From Rachicladosporium sp. CCFEE 5018 (Eukaryota; Ascomycota; Dothideomycetes; Cladosporiales; Cladosporiaceae): 64,000 bases of DNA. Within the stretch, counting starts at the first letter, position 1. Each line of letters begins with the position of its first letter. The notes beneath the pieces are model-generated. The model was given only the letters and a program-made list of their open reading frames with translations. It ran no database searches and had not been told where the DNA came from. Shown piece by piece: positions 1-10,544 of this stretch. A program made the position numbers and the translations under genes. The stretch covers positions 529,718-593,717 of the forward strand of contig KZ111151.1 of the NCBI GenBank assembly GCA_002077045.2, in the 5' to 3' direction.

Positions 1-483
1 CGAACGCTATGCAGCTTCAAGGCTGACAATCACTCTACTGTCTCATCAGAAGCCGCGTTTCTTGACCTTCAGCAGTTCGTCAATGCCACGCCATTGACAG
101 TCCACCCCAATTTGCCACTTGAGACGACTATGGAGCTGTTCAAGAAGCTTGGCCCTCGAGTGATCTTGGTCGAGCACCGCGGTCGACTTACTGGACTGTT
201 GACAGTCAAGGATTGCCTGAAGTACCAGTTCCAAGCTGAAGCACTGGAGCATCCCCGCGAAGCTGGTAGGCATGGCGGACAAGAGGCACTGTGGCAGGTC
301 ATCAGATCCTCTGCTACCTGGGTCGCCGACAAGGCGCGGAACATCAGCGGTGGTAGGCTGAGGCTTGGTGATGAGCAGCAGACTACGACCGCAGATGGCG
401 AAGCAAATCAGCCCTTGCGTCACGCGGATGCAGGCGACGGGCACGGAGATGTGGAGCTAGAAGATAGACGGGAGGTCATATAG
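1..483 (+). CDS. CLC-type voltage-gated chloride channel, C-terminal end (partial at window start)
   Basis: The frame is open from base 1 to the TAG at 481-483, so the gene begins outside the window. The visible 160 residues hold the end of the second CBS domain, including the block GPRVILVEHRGRLTGLLTVK and then DCLKYQF, which is characteristic of fungal Gef1/CLC chloride channels. In this family the paired cytosolic CBS domains follow the membrane channel and regulate gating, and the proteins act in Golgi, vacuolar or plasma membranes. After the CBS domain comes a polar, acidic tail of about 80 residues with no motif. The membrane part cannot be seen, so the subfamily (Gef1-like or another) is not decided. 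The family call rests on the CBS block only. Confidence 0.85.
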   Translation, partial: RTLCSFKADNHSTVSSEAAFLDLQQFVNATPLTVHPNLPLETTMELFKKLGPRVILVEHRGRLTGLLTVKDCLKYQFQAEALEHPREAGRHGGQEALWQVIRSSATWVADKARNISGGRLRLGDEQQTTTADGEANQPLRHADAGDGHGDVELEDRREVI

Positions 484-637
484 CCATGTCAGACACTCTC
501 CGCTGTCATCCATTTTACTCAGATCTAAAGTCGTACAGCGAAAGTCCAATGTTCCCCAACACCGCGCTATGCAACCAGCAATCTGTCATGTATCCTACAG
601 CAAGTCCATCCCACATCAAATGCTTCAACAAGACAGC

Positions 638-1407
638 TCACGTCTCCACAAACCTCGAACTCATCAGCTCATCCACATGCGCTCTCTGAATTTTCGCATT
701 CCCCTTGTCCTGCTCCTTCAACAAAACAGCGAGGACCTCGATAGGCGGGTTCAACCCCAGCACGTTAGCCCTCTTCCACCGCTTTAGTCGCGCGATTCCG
801 ATGCAAGGCTACTTCGCAGTTAGTAATCTGCGATCATCCACTGATCTTGCGCAGGGACACATACCCCAAACTGCCCACTCATATCGAACTCCCTCAATAC
901 TTTCTCCGCCAAGCCCAGACCTTCCTGATGCACCCGCGGTACTAAGCGCTCGGATTCCTTCTCCGCCCAGTACCGCTTTATCTGTGCATCGGGGAGTTTG
1001 CGCGCACGAGTCTCCTCGTCTCCCACCCATCCTGAGCCTAGACCGCCGAGTGCACCCAGATCGCTAGACTCTGCCCTTCCACCCAGAATCTCCTCAGCCT
1101 TTACCGGCTCGTCCACGGGGTCTGCCGCTTCGGGCGCTACAACAGGCTGGGCGGAGGAAGGGGGCGGTGATTGCGGCAGCTTAGGTGCCTTCGCGGTGAC
1201 TTCGGCGGTAGAGTCATCGTCCTCGGCTTCAGCTTCGATCTCGACTGCGGCTGCTCTGCTCTCGAGGTCCTTTTTCGCGGCTTTGCCCTTTGCTGAGCGA
1301 GGGGAGACGGGTTTCGTGACTTTGTTTTGGAAGGAGAGGGTGCTCTGGGCTCCTCGTGCAGCGGCGGAGGCGGTGCGCGGAGTGGAGGTACGACGTTTGG
1401 GGGCCAT
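638..1407 (-). CDS. DNA polymerase delta subunit 4 (p12/Cdm1 family)
   Basis: Two exons: 1407-865 and 808-638, giving 237 residues. The 56-nt intron has a GTATGT donor, a TTACTAAC branch site and a TAG acceptor, and joins in phase 0. Without splicing the frame stops at a TAA just after the donor and the diagnostic C-terminus is lost. The C-terminus reads FDMSGQFG then PCIGIARLKRWKRANVLGL, the conserved POLD4 signature. Residues 21-26 (QSTLSF) look like a PCNA-interacting (PIP) box near the N-terminus, where POLD4 proteins carry one. The middle is acidic and low in complexity. The ATG at 1407 (MAPKRR) is preferred over one 165 nt upstream because the extra segment is low complexity and the PIP box then lies close to the start, as is usual. 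The small subunit stabilises the polymerase delta holoenzyme at the fork. Two ACGCGT boxes lie about 140 nt upstream. Confidence 0.88.
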
Positions 1408-2633
1408 TGCTGCGGCGAGTGGGGTGTGGGATACGGGTGTCGTAGAGTGCAATTGGGTTGTATGGGGTGGTGAATGTGATTGAGTGGTGGTGCGTGCGTG
1501 GAGTGACGTCTCCGGCGCGGAAAAAGCGTTGCTGAGCAACATCACGCGTTCAAGACGCGTAAAGTGGTTCACATGAATATCGCCTCAATTCATGAAGCGC
1601 CCGCAACAACAAATGGCAAGACGCAAGATCATCATTGAGCGTCGACTGGTGAAGGGAGTCCGCGGGTCATCTCATCACTCTCATTGAAGTCGCGAATTTT
1701 GGTTAGTGAATCGTAGTTTCACCGTTGGATGCGAGCTTTCCATTCAACTGATCGATACCCTACACACGAAGTGTTACCGAATGGTTGCTTGGAACGGGAC
1801 AGGATGGAGCTGCCACAAATTAGAGACGCCCGGAAGACGAATCCTCAGGGCGAGCCGCATTCTCTGCAAGTCTGTCGCAACAGGCACCTTCTACGTTACA
1901 TTCGAGCCACACCAGTCGCTCCGGTGCGGCGTCAATATCAGGAGGCCCTGGGGACTAACAAGACAGCGGCCTGCCTACTCGAGGCCTAGTCCTTGCCGTG
2001 TCCAGAATGGCATCAATGCAGCATTGGACCAGACGGTCGCGTTGCATCCAGGTGCAATGGCTCAACTGCTCCCTGAGTTGAACCGAGTTATCGCGATGCC
2101 AACTCCAGCAATGCTGTGATGCAGGTGCCACAGAGCTGTCAACCTCACGATGATCATTACGACCATGGGGCCAAATCGTGAAAATCTGTTGTACGCTCAC
2201 TGGTCTCGACTCATGCACGATCGTGCGACACATCAACCTGACCGTGAGGCTTTCATCCCAGCCGATGGTCGGCTATATCGAGTAATCCGGCTCGTAGACC
2301 CATTCCCGGCGTTTGACGGAAGACACATGCGGCTCCAACGGCTGCCGATCTCTACTCCGCCATTCGCCTGGCTCTGACGTACCGGACGAATGACAGCTGC
2401 GTTGATGGAAAGATAATCCGGAATGACACTCCTTATGGCTCTGCCGGTGGCTTTTGTGTAGCAGTGACTTACGAGAGCTTTCGAGACAGCATCATGAACG
2501 AGTGCCAGTCTCTGTCTTGGCCCCGCGGATGTAAAGCACTACATATACAGGTGGTAAATATTCGGAAACTGCAATTTAACATCGAATCCTTGCTGTACCC
2601 TTTTTCAATTTTCGATATCATCGAGTCGCGACT
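1408..2633. other. Intergenic region between two divergent genes
   Basis: About 1.2 kb separate the starts of the polymerase delta subunit gene and the sugar transporter gene. The only features I can support are the two ACGCGT boxes and a TGACGTC (CRE-like) site at 1504-1510. Several reading frames of 75-137 codons cross this stretch, but none resembles a known protein or has a convincing start and splice context. Confidence 0.6.
1544..1560. promoter_or_regulatory. Pair of ACGCGT (MCB-like) boxes upstream of the polymerase delta subunit gene
   Basis: ACGCGT occurs at 1544-1549 and again at 1555-1560, 11 bp apart, about 140 nt upstream of the start of the POLD4-type gene. ACGCGT is the MluI cell-cycle box bound by the MBF complex (Mbp1/Swi6 type) in front of S-phase genes in yeasts. 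The match is palindromic and exact in both copies. That it drives cell-cycle expression here is inference. Confidence 0.55.
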
Positions 2634-4494
2634 ATGGATCAACGATCAGGTTTCCGTGTCGCTGCGAAGCTTGAGAAGCGCAGCTTGCTCATTGCAATCA
2701 ACTGCGTAGCAGCCTTGTCCATATTCTTCTTCGGCTATGACCAAGGTCTGTACTCACCTCGAGTCGCATCAGACGAGAGAACATATCTAACGATGCGCTA
2801 GGCATGATGGGCGGCGTAAACAACGCCAAGGATTACATCGACCTTATGGGCTTCGGCTATGTCAACGATGCCGGCGACCCTGTGATCACCGACTCCCTCC
2901 TTCAAGGCGGCATCGTCAGTGTCTACTACCTCGGAACTCTCATGGGCTGTCTAGTCGGTGGCTGGATTGGCGACAAGATCGGCCGTGTGCGAACAATTGC
3001 GTTCGGCGCAGCGTGGGCTATCTTCGGCGCAACGCTGCAATGCTCCGCTCAAAACGCCAACTGGATGATCTGCGCGCGACTTATCAATGGCTGGGGCACG
3101 GGTGCGCTGAATGCCATCGTGCCGGTCTGGGCTACCGAGACCGCGGAACATACAAGCCGAGGGCAATTTATTGCTATCGAGTTCTCGCTGAACATCTTTG
3201 GTCAGTCCTGTCAAGCGCGAAGCGCCAACCAATACTGACTGGTGAGCAGGCGTCGTCGTGGCGTACTTCCTCGAATTCGGGTTATCTTTTGTTGATGGAG
3301 GAGCGAGCCCAATCCGATGGCGCTTTCCCATCGCTTTTCAGATCATTCCTCTCTTGGTCCTATTTGGCATATGTTGGTTCTTCCCGGAGTCACCCAGGTG
3401 GCTCGCCAAGGTAGGTCGCGATGAAGAGGCACGCTACATCCTTCAGCGCTTGCGAGGGAGCGAAGGCGAGGATGCTATCAGAGCAGAGAACGAGTACCAG
3501 GACATCAAGAATGTCGTCCTGCATGAGCGCAAGGCCGGTCACTCGAATACCTACTTCCATATGCTTTTCGGCAATAGTGGGAAGCTACACACTGCACGAC
3601 GAGTTCAGCTGGTTATCTGGCTGCAGATCATGCAGGAGTGGGTTGGTATCGCCGGGGTGACGGTCTACGCACCCACGATCTTCCGGATCGCTGGATTCAG
3701 CAGTGAGAAAAGCCAGTGGATATCGGGGTAAGCATAAAGCCGTTCCTTTAGTAATTGAGGCTTGCATCTGACAACTTCGCAGGCTCAACAATATCTTCTA
3801 CATGTTCTCGACTCTCATTTGTGTCTTCACACTGGACCGCATCGGACGGCGCTGGACTCTGTACTGGGGCTCGGTGGGGCAGGGGATTGCCATGTTCCTT
3901 GCAGGCGGTATGGCAGCCGCTGGAGTCGCCGCAACTGCGTCCGGAAACACCTCAGCTGCTTCAGCATACGGGATTGCGGCGGCTTCATTCGTCTTCATGT
4001 TCACCTTCGTGTTCGGCGCGACGTGGCTTACCGTCCCCTGGTTGTATCCCGGTGAGTATCATGGATTCTCGTGGTGACGCAGCAAACTGACAAGCAATGC
4101 AGCGGAGATCTTCCCTCTGGAAGTTCGTGCCAAAGGTAACGCTTGGGGTGTGGTCGGATGGTCCATCGGCAATGGGTGGCTGACGCTCTTGTGCCCGGTT
4201 ATGTTCAAGGCGATTTCGGAAAAGACGCTGTACATCTTCGGCATTGCTAACGTTCTGAGCATTCCCATGGTATACTGCCTGTATCCGGAGAGCAACCAGC
4301 GAACCCTCGAGGAGATGGACCTGCTGTTCGCTGCCGATACGCTGTGGGTGTGGGATGCAGAGCGCAACTTTGAGAGACTGAAGCTGGAGAACCCTGACTT
4401 GGTCGCTGCGGCGAGCCGTGGGAACTCTGTCGTGGATGCAGAATCGGGTCTGAAGCGAAACGAAAGCGTAGGGACGAAGTCAGAAGTTGCTTGA
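2634..4494 (+). CDS. MFS sugar transporter (sugar porter family)
   Basis: Five exons (2634-2745, 2802-3200, 3250-3727, 3783-4051, 4103-4494) join to 549 residues, the usual size for fungal hexose, quinate or lactose permeases. All introns are GT-AG and about 50-56 nt. Family signatures visible in order are FFFGYDQG at the end of helix 1, GWIGDKIGR in the 2-3 loop, PESPRWLAK after helix 6, a DRIGRRW repeat of the 2-3 loop motif in the second half, and a YPAEIFPLEVRAKG block with the PESNQRTLEEMD ending after helix 12. It should be a 12-helix plasma membrane sugar/H+ symporter. The substrate cannot be told from sequence. The gene converges on the pantothenate synthetase gene with only 15 bp between the two stop codons. 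Confidence 0.92.
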
Positions 4495-4509
4495 GTCATC
4501 AGGCAGCAT

Positions 4510-5589
4510 TCACCCATGGCTTGGATTGAGTATTATGTTATCGATTAGTCGCACTGGTGTTTTGTCTTCTCCTTGACCCAGTCTCTCATCATTCTTTGCG
4601 TTGCTGAGTGGTAGCATCTTGATCGCGCCGCTCAATACCGCACCGCGACGCGAATCCACGGATGTGATCTCCTCAAGACTCTCAGGATCCGCCAAGGAGA
4701 CATAGTCGACTTCATATATCGCGCTCTCGGTGTCGCCCAGACGAGCTTGGAGCATTCTGGTCTCATCTAGAATGGCATGAGCAGGCGCGAGGATATTGCT
4801 GCGATCCTTCGCTCCGTCCTTGTAAGCCGCATCCGCAGCCCTCAATGCGCGTGACAGCACAACACCCACCTTCCTCCGCCTTTCGCCCAGATAGACATTA
4901 CGACTGCTCATGGCCAGTCCATCTGCTTCTCGTTCCGTACGAATGATCCGCACGGCAATAGGCATTTGCAGATCCTTGACCAGTCGCTTAATCACTACAC
5001 TTTGCTGCACGTCCTTCTGCCCAAAGTACACTCGCTCGGGCTGCACAATATTGAAGAGCTTCGTGCAAACGGTGGCAACGCCTCTGAAGAACACTGGCCG
5101 ACTACGGCCCTCTAGCAGTTCGGCAAGTGGCGTGATAGTCACGAAAGTACCCTTCCCAGGCAAAGATGAATCCGGAGGAAGCGTGGGATACATCTCCTTT
5201 GTCGTGGGTGCAAATACCGCTTCCACCCTGCCGCTATTTTCGCTCTGCTTCAGCGACACATCCAGGTCCCGTAGAAGTGCCAAGTCGCTGTCCCAGGTCT
5301 TGGGGTAGCTTGCCAGATCTTCGCTTTGTCCAAACTGCGTAGGATTGACATAGATTGAGACAAATACGTGAGAGTTCTCTTCTGCCGCTCGTCGGACTAG
5401 CGAGAGATGGCCAGCATGTAGGGCGCCCATGGTAGGCACTAAGCCGACCGTTTTGCCATCCAGGAGAAGATCACGTCGGTGGCTCCTGAGCTCGGGGATC
5501 GAGCGGAAGACATGGAACGGCCTTTTGAGAACCAGATGTGATATGCGCATCGGCCATATCGTCCTGGCCACTCGGTTCACGAATGCCAT
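4510..5589 (-). CDS. PAN6: Pantothenate synthetase (pantoate--beta-alanine ligase)
   Basis: A single exon of 359 residues. The enzyme condenses pantoate and beta-alanine using ATP to make pantothenate, the precursor of coenzyme A. Visible motifs are PTMGALHAGH (the HIGH-type nucleotide-binding signature) around residues 52-61, VNPTQFGQSEDLASYP for pantoate binding, YFGQKDVQQ, and MSSRNVYL, which takes the place of the KMSKS loop. The length is above the roughly 310 residues of the yeast enzyme because of an N-terminal extension of about 35 residues rich in Arg and hydrophobic residues, possibly organellar, and a somewhat longer C-terminus. Its promoter is shared with the divergent helicase gene. 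Confidence 0.93.
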   Translation of the reverse strand: MAFVNRVARTIWPMRISHLVLKRPFHVFRSIPELRSHRRDLLLDGKTVGLVPTMGALHAGHLSLVRRAAEENSHVFVSIYVNPTQFGQSEDLASYPKTWDSDLALLRDLDVSLKQSENSGRVEAVFAPTTKEMYPTLPPDSSLPGKGTFVTITPLAELLEGRSRPVFFRGVATVCTKLFNIVQPERVYFGQKDVQQSVVIKRLVKDLQMPIAVRIIRTEREADGLAMSSRNVYLGERRRKVGVVLSRALRAADAAYKDGAKDRSNILAPAHAILDETRMLQARLGDTESAIYEVDYVSLADPESLEEITSVDSRRGAVLSGAIKMLPLSNAKNDERLGQGEDKTPVRLIDNIILNPSHG

Positions 5590-5938
5590 GGTCGTTCGGG
5601 AGTGTCCTGCTTCTGCCGAGAAGCAAAGTCACGAAACTTCGTAATGTCGATGTCTTGCGAACATGCCAGACTCCTGCCTTTCGTCTCTGCCATCGCGATC
5701 CTACGCACAGGTGAGTCAAGACATAACGAATTCTGCAGTTCGATGTGTACGCCGTATGTCAGGTCATCGTGAAATGGCACTGAAGTCGGCTTCGATTCAG
5801 GAGGGCAGGTTAGCCGATATCGATATCTCGACTACGGCAGACCAGACGTGACATCCGGTACCATCCAAAAGTTCTCAAGAAAGTCGTCCTGATGGTCGAA
5901 CACATTAGGTCTTCCAACGCATCCGCGGTGAATGCAGT
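5590..5938. other. Divergent promoter region between PAN6 and DBP10
   Basis: 349 bp between the two ATGs. I see no open frame of interest and no recognisable binding-site cluster. It must hold both core promoters. Confidence 0.5.
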
Positions 5939-8854
5939 ATGGTTCGAGCTGCGTCACCAACGCATTCGGAGAATGACTTCGATATTAGCAACACTCTTGT
6001 CCACGATGGACAAGTGGACGACGGCGATGAGGACTGGGATACTCTTGGCGAACAACCACAATCGAAGAGGCGCAGAGTCGCTGGCAAGGGCGCCCAAAGC
6101 GACGATGATGACCAGGACGAGGCTTTCATCGCTGCGGCGCAAGCTGCGGTCAATCGTAAAGGCGACAAGGGCGGGAAGAAAGCTGGCGCATTTCAAACGA
6201 TGGGCTTGAGTGCTGTGGTATTGAAGGCTATTACGCGGAAGGGCTTCTCCGTGCCGACGCCGATCCAGCGTAAGACTGTTCCTCTGATCATGGACGGGCA
6301 GGACGTCGTCGGTATGGCGAGGACGGGGTCTGGCAAGACGGCTGCTTTCGTCATACCCATGATCGAGAAGCTCAAGGCACACTCGGCCAAAGTTGGTGCG
6401 CGAGCTATCGTGCTCTCGCCGTCTCGAGAGCTGGCACTGCAGACGCTCAAGGTCGTGCATGAGCTCGCGAAGGGAACAGATCTGCGGACTACATTGCTGG
6501 TGGGGGGCGACAGTCTCGAGGATCAATTTAGCAGCATGGCGAGCAACCCTGACATTGTCATTGCTACGCCTGGCCGCTTCGAGCATCTGAAAGTTGAGAT
6601 GGGTCTTGAGCTATCTAGCGTCAAGTACGTGGTGTTCGATGAGGCCGATAGACTATTCGAAATGGGTTTCGCGATGCAATTGACCGAGATCATGCACTCT
6701 TTGCCACCAAACCGACAGACGCTTCTTTTCTCTGCTACACTTCCTAAGTCGCTTGTCGAATTTGCCCGCGCTGGGCTGCAAGATCCCAAGCTAGTCAGAC
6801 TCGATGCAGAGAGCAAGATCGCACCTGGACTCGAAAGTGCATTCTTCACTGTCAAACGATCAGACAAGGAAGGCGCACTCCTACATCTGCTACAGGATGT
6901 ACTCAAGATGCCAACGGGCGAGACCGAAGCTGCTATCAAGGCAAAGGAGCCAGCTGAGGGCAAGAAGCGGAAGAGGGAGCACATCGCGCCCAATGAGACA
7001 CCCTCGCCGCACTCTACTGTATTGTTTGCTGCTACGAAGCATCATGTGGAGTACCTCGCAGCACTGCTGAAAGGCTTCGGCTATGCTACCTCCTATGTGT
7101 ACGGCTCACTGGATCAGACTGCGCGTAAGCTGCAAGTGGACGACTTCCGGACTGGCATGACAAACATTCTCGTCGTCACTGATGTTGCGGCCCGCGGTCT
7201 CGACATTCCTGTGCTGGCAAATGTCATCAACTACGACTTTCCTTCACAACCCAAGATTTTTTTACATCGCGTTGGTCGTACTGCGCGCGCCGGCAAGTCA
7301 GGTTGGAGCTACAGTATCGTGTCGCAACATGATCTGCCGTATCTGCTAGACCTGCAGCTGTTCCTAGGCAGGAAGCTCACCGTGGGGAGGCGACAGGCAG
7401 ATCCAGCTTTGTTTCGCGACACCATCGTCTTGGGCACGTTAGTGCGTGAGCCAATGGAGCGATATATCGAGGAGGCATCTAAGATCATCGGTGAGGACAG
7501 TGATCTTGCGCTCATGCGCGACGTCGCTGCCAAGGGCGAGAAGCAGTATCTTCGCACGCGAAACTCGGCATCGGCCGAGAGTGTAAAGCGTGCGAAGCAG
7601 CTCGCTGGGACCGAAGAAATGAAGGCGACGAACATGCTCTTCGACGCCGAAGTCGACCAAGACGTTGAAGCACAGAGGCTGCAGATGCTTGCCACAGTCA
7701 GCGGGTTCAGACCTCAGGAGACGGTATTCGAGGTCGGCAAGCGCGGCAATGCGAACAGAACGGAGATTGCAGAGGTCATACAGAAGCGCAGAGCGAAGCA
7801 AGCGGCGAAAGCCGAACGCGCCCCTGACACTGATGCCGCAGATGCGACGGTCCCTGCTGGTGATAGCGCTGTTGCAACGTTAGCGCCAGCACAGGACCAG
7901 TCAGACTCTGAAGACGACGAGCTCGTCCTCACTCAACCAGCTGATATGGAATCTGCTGACGAGTCCGATCTCGAGATTACTTTCACTCAAGCCAAATCAT
8001 CGAAGCGCGGCAGCTCCTTCCAAGACACCGAGCACTTCATGTCCTACACCCCTACCTCCTTCAACAGCGCCGAAGACCGCGGCTACGGCGTCCACACAGG
8101 CGGCACGAACGCCACCTCAGGACCTGGAGCTCACTTCCTCACGCAAGCCAAAGGCGCCACCATGGATCTGACCAACGATGAAAACTCCGGTACTGCGGAG
8201 AAAGCTAGAGGCATGCGCTGGGATAAGAAGGGAAAGAAGTACGTCTCCCGTGCTAACGATGAGGACGGTAGCAAGGGCAAGAAATTCATCGTCGGTGAAA
8301 GCGGACAGAAGATCCTCGCCTCTTTCCGTGCCGGCCGTTTCGAAGCCTGGCGCAAAGCCAACAAGGTCTCCCACGTCCCTCGCGTCGGTGAGCTCGAGCG
8401 ACCTGGTCGTTTCTCCTCGGATGCGCTGGCAGGTGGCGGTGGCAGACGGGGCAAACATACGCTTGACAAGGCGCCGAAGGAGGCGGATAAGTTCAGAGAT
8501 GATTACTACAAGAAGAAGAAGCTTGTTGATGCTGCTAGGGAGGCTAGGAGGGGAAGGTTTGCGGATGGTGTTGGGGTTCGGGGGAGGAAGGTTGAGAGTG
8601 AGATTCGCGGGGTGGATGATGTGAGGGCGCTGAGGAGGGAGCAGGATAAGAGGAAGGAGAAGAATGCTAGACCTAGTAGGGAGGGGAGAGGAAGTGGAAG
8701 TCGAGGTGGAAGTCGAGGTGGGAGCAGCAGCGGTGGTGGTAGCAGAGGTGGCAGTAGCAGAGGCGGGAGCAGAGGTGCAAGCTCCTCAAGGGGAGGTGGC
8801 CGAGGGGGTGGACGTGGTGGCAGCGGTAGAGGCCGAGGTCGTGGGAGAGGGTAG
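5939..8854 (+). CDS. DBP10: DEAD-box ATP-dependent RNA helicase Dbp10 (DDX54 family)
   Basis: A single exon of 971 residues. Helicase motifs in order: the Q motif GFSVPTPIQ, motif I ARTGSGKT (residues 127-134), PSREL, TPGR, DEAD (234-237), SAT, then in the second RecA domain VVTDVAARGLD and HRVGRTARAG. After the core, the block GSSFQDTEHFMSYTPTSF and the region up to the RAGRFEAWRKANK segment match the C-terminal domain specific to Dbp10/DDX54. The final 70 residues are Arg/Gly/Ser repeats ending GRGRGRG, typical RNA-binding tails. Members act in the nucleolus in 60S ribosomal subunit assembly. Length and domain order agree with the family. Confidence 0.96.
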   Translation: MVRAASPTHSENDFDISNTLVHDGQVDDGDEDWDTLGEQPQSKRRRVAGKGAQSDDDDQDEAFIAAAQAAVNRKGDKGGKKAGAFQTMGLSAVVLKAITRKGFSVPTPIQRKTVPLIMDGQDVVGMARTGSGKTAAFVIPMIEKLKAHSAKVGARAIVLSPSRELALQTLKVVHELAKGTDLRTTLLVGGDSLEDQFSSMASNPDIVIATPGRFEHLKVEMGLELSSVKYVVFDEADRLFEMGFAMQLTEIMHSLPPNRQTLLFSATLPKSLVEFARAGLQDPKLVRLDAESKIAPGLESAFFTVKRSDKEGALLHLLQDVLKMPTGETEAAIKAKEPAEGKKRKREHIAPNETPSPHSTVLFAATKHHVEYLAALLKGFGYATSYVYGSLDQTARKLQVDDFRTGMTNILVVTDVAARGLDIPVLANVINYDFPSQPKIFLHRVGRTARAGKSGWSYSIVSQHDLPYLLDLQLFLGRKLTVGRRQADPALFRDTIVLGTLVREPMERYIEEASKIIGEDSDLALMRDVAAKGEKQYLRTRNSASAESVKRAKQLAGTEEMKATNMLFDAEVDQDVEAQRLQMLATVSGFRPQETVFEVGKRGNANRTEIAEVIQKRRAKQAAKAERAPDTDAADATVPAGDSAVATLAPAQDQSDSEDDELVLTQPADMESADESDLEITFTQAKSSKRGSSFQDTEHFMSYTPTSFNSAEDRGYGVHTGGTNATSGPGAHFLTQAKGATMDLTNDENSGTAEKARGMRWDKKGKKYVSRANDEDGSKGKKFIVGESGQKILASFRAGRFEAWRKANKVSHVPRVGELERPGRFSSDALAGGGGRRGKHTLDKAPKEADKFRDDYYKKKKLVDAAREARRGRFADGVGVRGRKVESEIRGVDDVRALRREQDKRKEKNARPSREGRGSGSRGGSRGGSSSGGGSRGGSSRGGSRGASSSRGGGRGGGRGGSGRGRGRGRG

Positions 8855-8912
8855 ATAGAGCGCTGAGACAGGCACATGTCTTCAGAGTCTACAAGATCTA
8901 GCTAGACCCTCA

Positions 8913-10284
8913 TCACTGCCTTCTCATTTTCGCAGCACCACCTCCTGCATCTTTCGCCATCTCCTCCCTCCATTTCCTCTGCTCCTCTAAATCCTCATCT
9001 CCCCCGTCTTCTCCGACTCCACCCTTTCCCGCCTCCTCCACAGCCCTCTCAACCCTCGCACTACTAACTTGCGCCCCCGCCTCCCTGGCCTCCTCCGCCC
9101 ACTGCTTCCTCTCAACCTCATCAAACACCTCCCTCTGCCCAATCCACCGCTCCTGCACATCCCTCGCCTCCATCCGCCCAGCCCACTCCCCACCCATGGC
9201 CTGCGCCCAAATACTCGCCCCACCCTCCACCGTCCTCCCCTCGTCATCCACACCCCTCGCGCCAGCGAAAACGTAGCCGGAAGCGCGGTCTAGTGCTTTC
9301 ACTAGCGAGGCCATGGACGCACGGTCTTCGACCGCGAGGGTTTCGAAGGAGAGCAGGGAGAAGGAGTCGATGAGGTCTATGAGTGCGGTGTTCAGGGGTT
9401 CCCACTTTGAGGACTGGGAGGAGCCTTGTTCGGCTGAGAGGTGCGGGAGGAGGTAGTGCAGGTCTTGGACTTCGGTGTAGAAGTCTAGATTGAAGGGGAG
9501 GTCGGCGCCACCGACGGAGGCGAGATTGTCGAGTTTGGTAAGGACGTTAACTGGGAGGGGTTGTTAGTATCCGGTAGCACGATGTTGCATTGGTGGGCAA
9601 GACTAACCGACTGGGTAGGGTAGATGCAGCATGCCTCGGACGCAGAGCAGGAGACTGCTGAGGTACAGTGATGGGCGAGTCGTGACGACTGAGTCGAGCA
9701 GCTGTATCACTACTATCTAGACTGTTGTCAGTCAGCGGCGTCGGGTGTATTACATGGGATGGGTGGCGTACTTGGTAGCCGAGCTTCTCTATTCGATGCA
9801 AGATCTGTGGTAGGGCCATGTGATGCATCGTGAGTTCCGGTTGACCAGGCGGGTCAAGAATGATGGTCTCTTCTGCATGATCGTCAATGATCGTTCATGG
9901 GACTTGTAATCAGAGGTCGGAACTCGGGGGCGAGAAATTTACCACACTCAGCCAGTCGCTCCTCCAGCCAGTCGAAGTTGGCCTCGAGCTCCTCCATCGC
10001 CCAGAGTACACCGCCATTGGGACCAAGCTCCTCACGCTCCATAATTTCGTCAACATCGACCAAATCACGAACGTCGAAAGCAGCGACATTAGCATAAGGA
10101 ACGTTGTCGTTGGCTGGGTCAATATTGGCCACGCTACTGTGCCGATCGATCGCGGTCATGAACTGATCGAGAGTGAGCAAGTAATTGCCTTACTGACAGA
10201 CTGACGACTTACCTGTTGTAGGCCATTGCACAGTGTACTTTTGCCGCTGCCGGGTGGCCCGACTGGCAGGAGAACAACTTTCAT
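8913..10284 (-). CDS. GPN2: GPN-loop GTPase 2 (Gpn2)
   Basis: Five exons (10284-10213, 10162-9943, 9872-9772, 9716-9608, 9550-8913) join in phase to 379 residues. All introns are GT-AG and 50-70 nt. Motifs: Walker A GPPGSGKST at residues 9-17, NIDPANDN (G2), the family-defining Gly-Pro-Asn loop at 71-73 in ELGPNGG, the G3 element DPPGQPEL (most relatives have D-C/F-PGQ-V/I-EL), and TKLD at 172-175 for guanine specificity. GPN GTPases work in assembly and nuclear import of RNA polymerases. The last exon ends in an acidic, charged tail. The first exon codes for only 24 residues but carries the whole P-loop. Confidence 0.93.
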
Positions 10285-10544
10285 CGTCTGTTCATTTGGT
10301 AAAGTTGAGGGGTCTTCGAATTCGGCGACAACTTATATCGCTCGATATCGTTTATACTCGATTCGCTGGCTGGACAAATTGTTGCTAAGCTTGCGGTCGT
10401 TCCATGGTCAAGTTTGCATCTCACGTATCGAGTCACGTATTTTGTCTACGCCCTGGCTTCGAAACACGACTTCTGCTCACCATACCATTTGATCACAACC
10501 TCACTCAATTGGTTGGACCACACTTCACCAAACCACATGTCACG

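Noticed and set aside
998..1483. A 161-codon plus-strand frame
   Set aside because: It is the antisense shadow of the POLD4-type gene, whose spliced C-terminus is diagnostic.
10404..10544. N-terminal extension of Bub3 from the upstream ATG
   Set aside because: The added 47 residues have no similarity to Bub3 and the downstream ATG matches the usual start.
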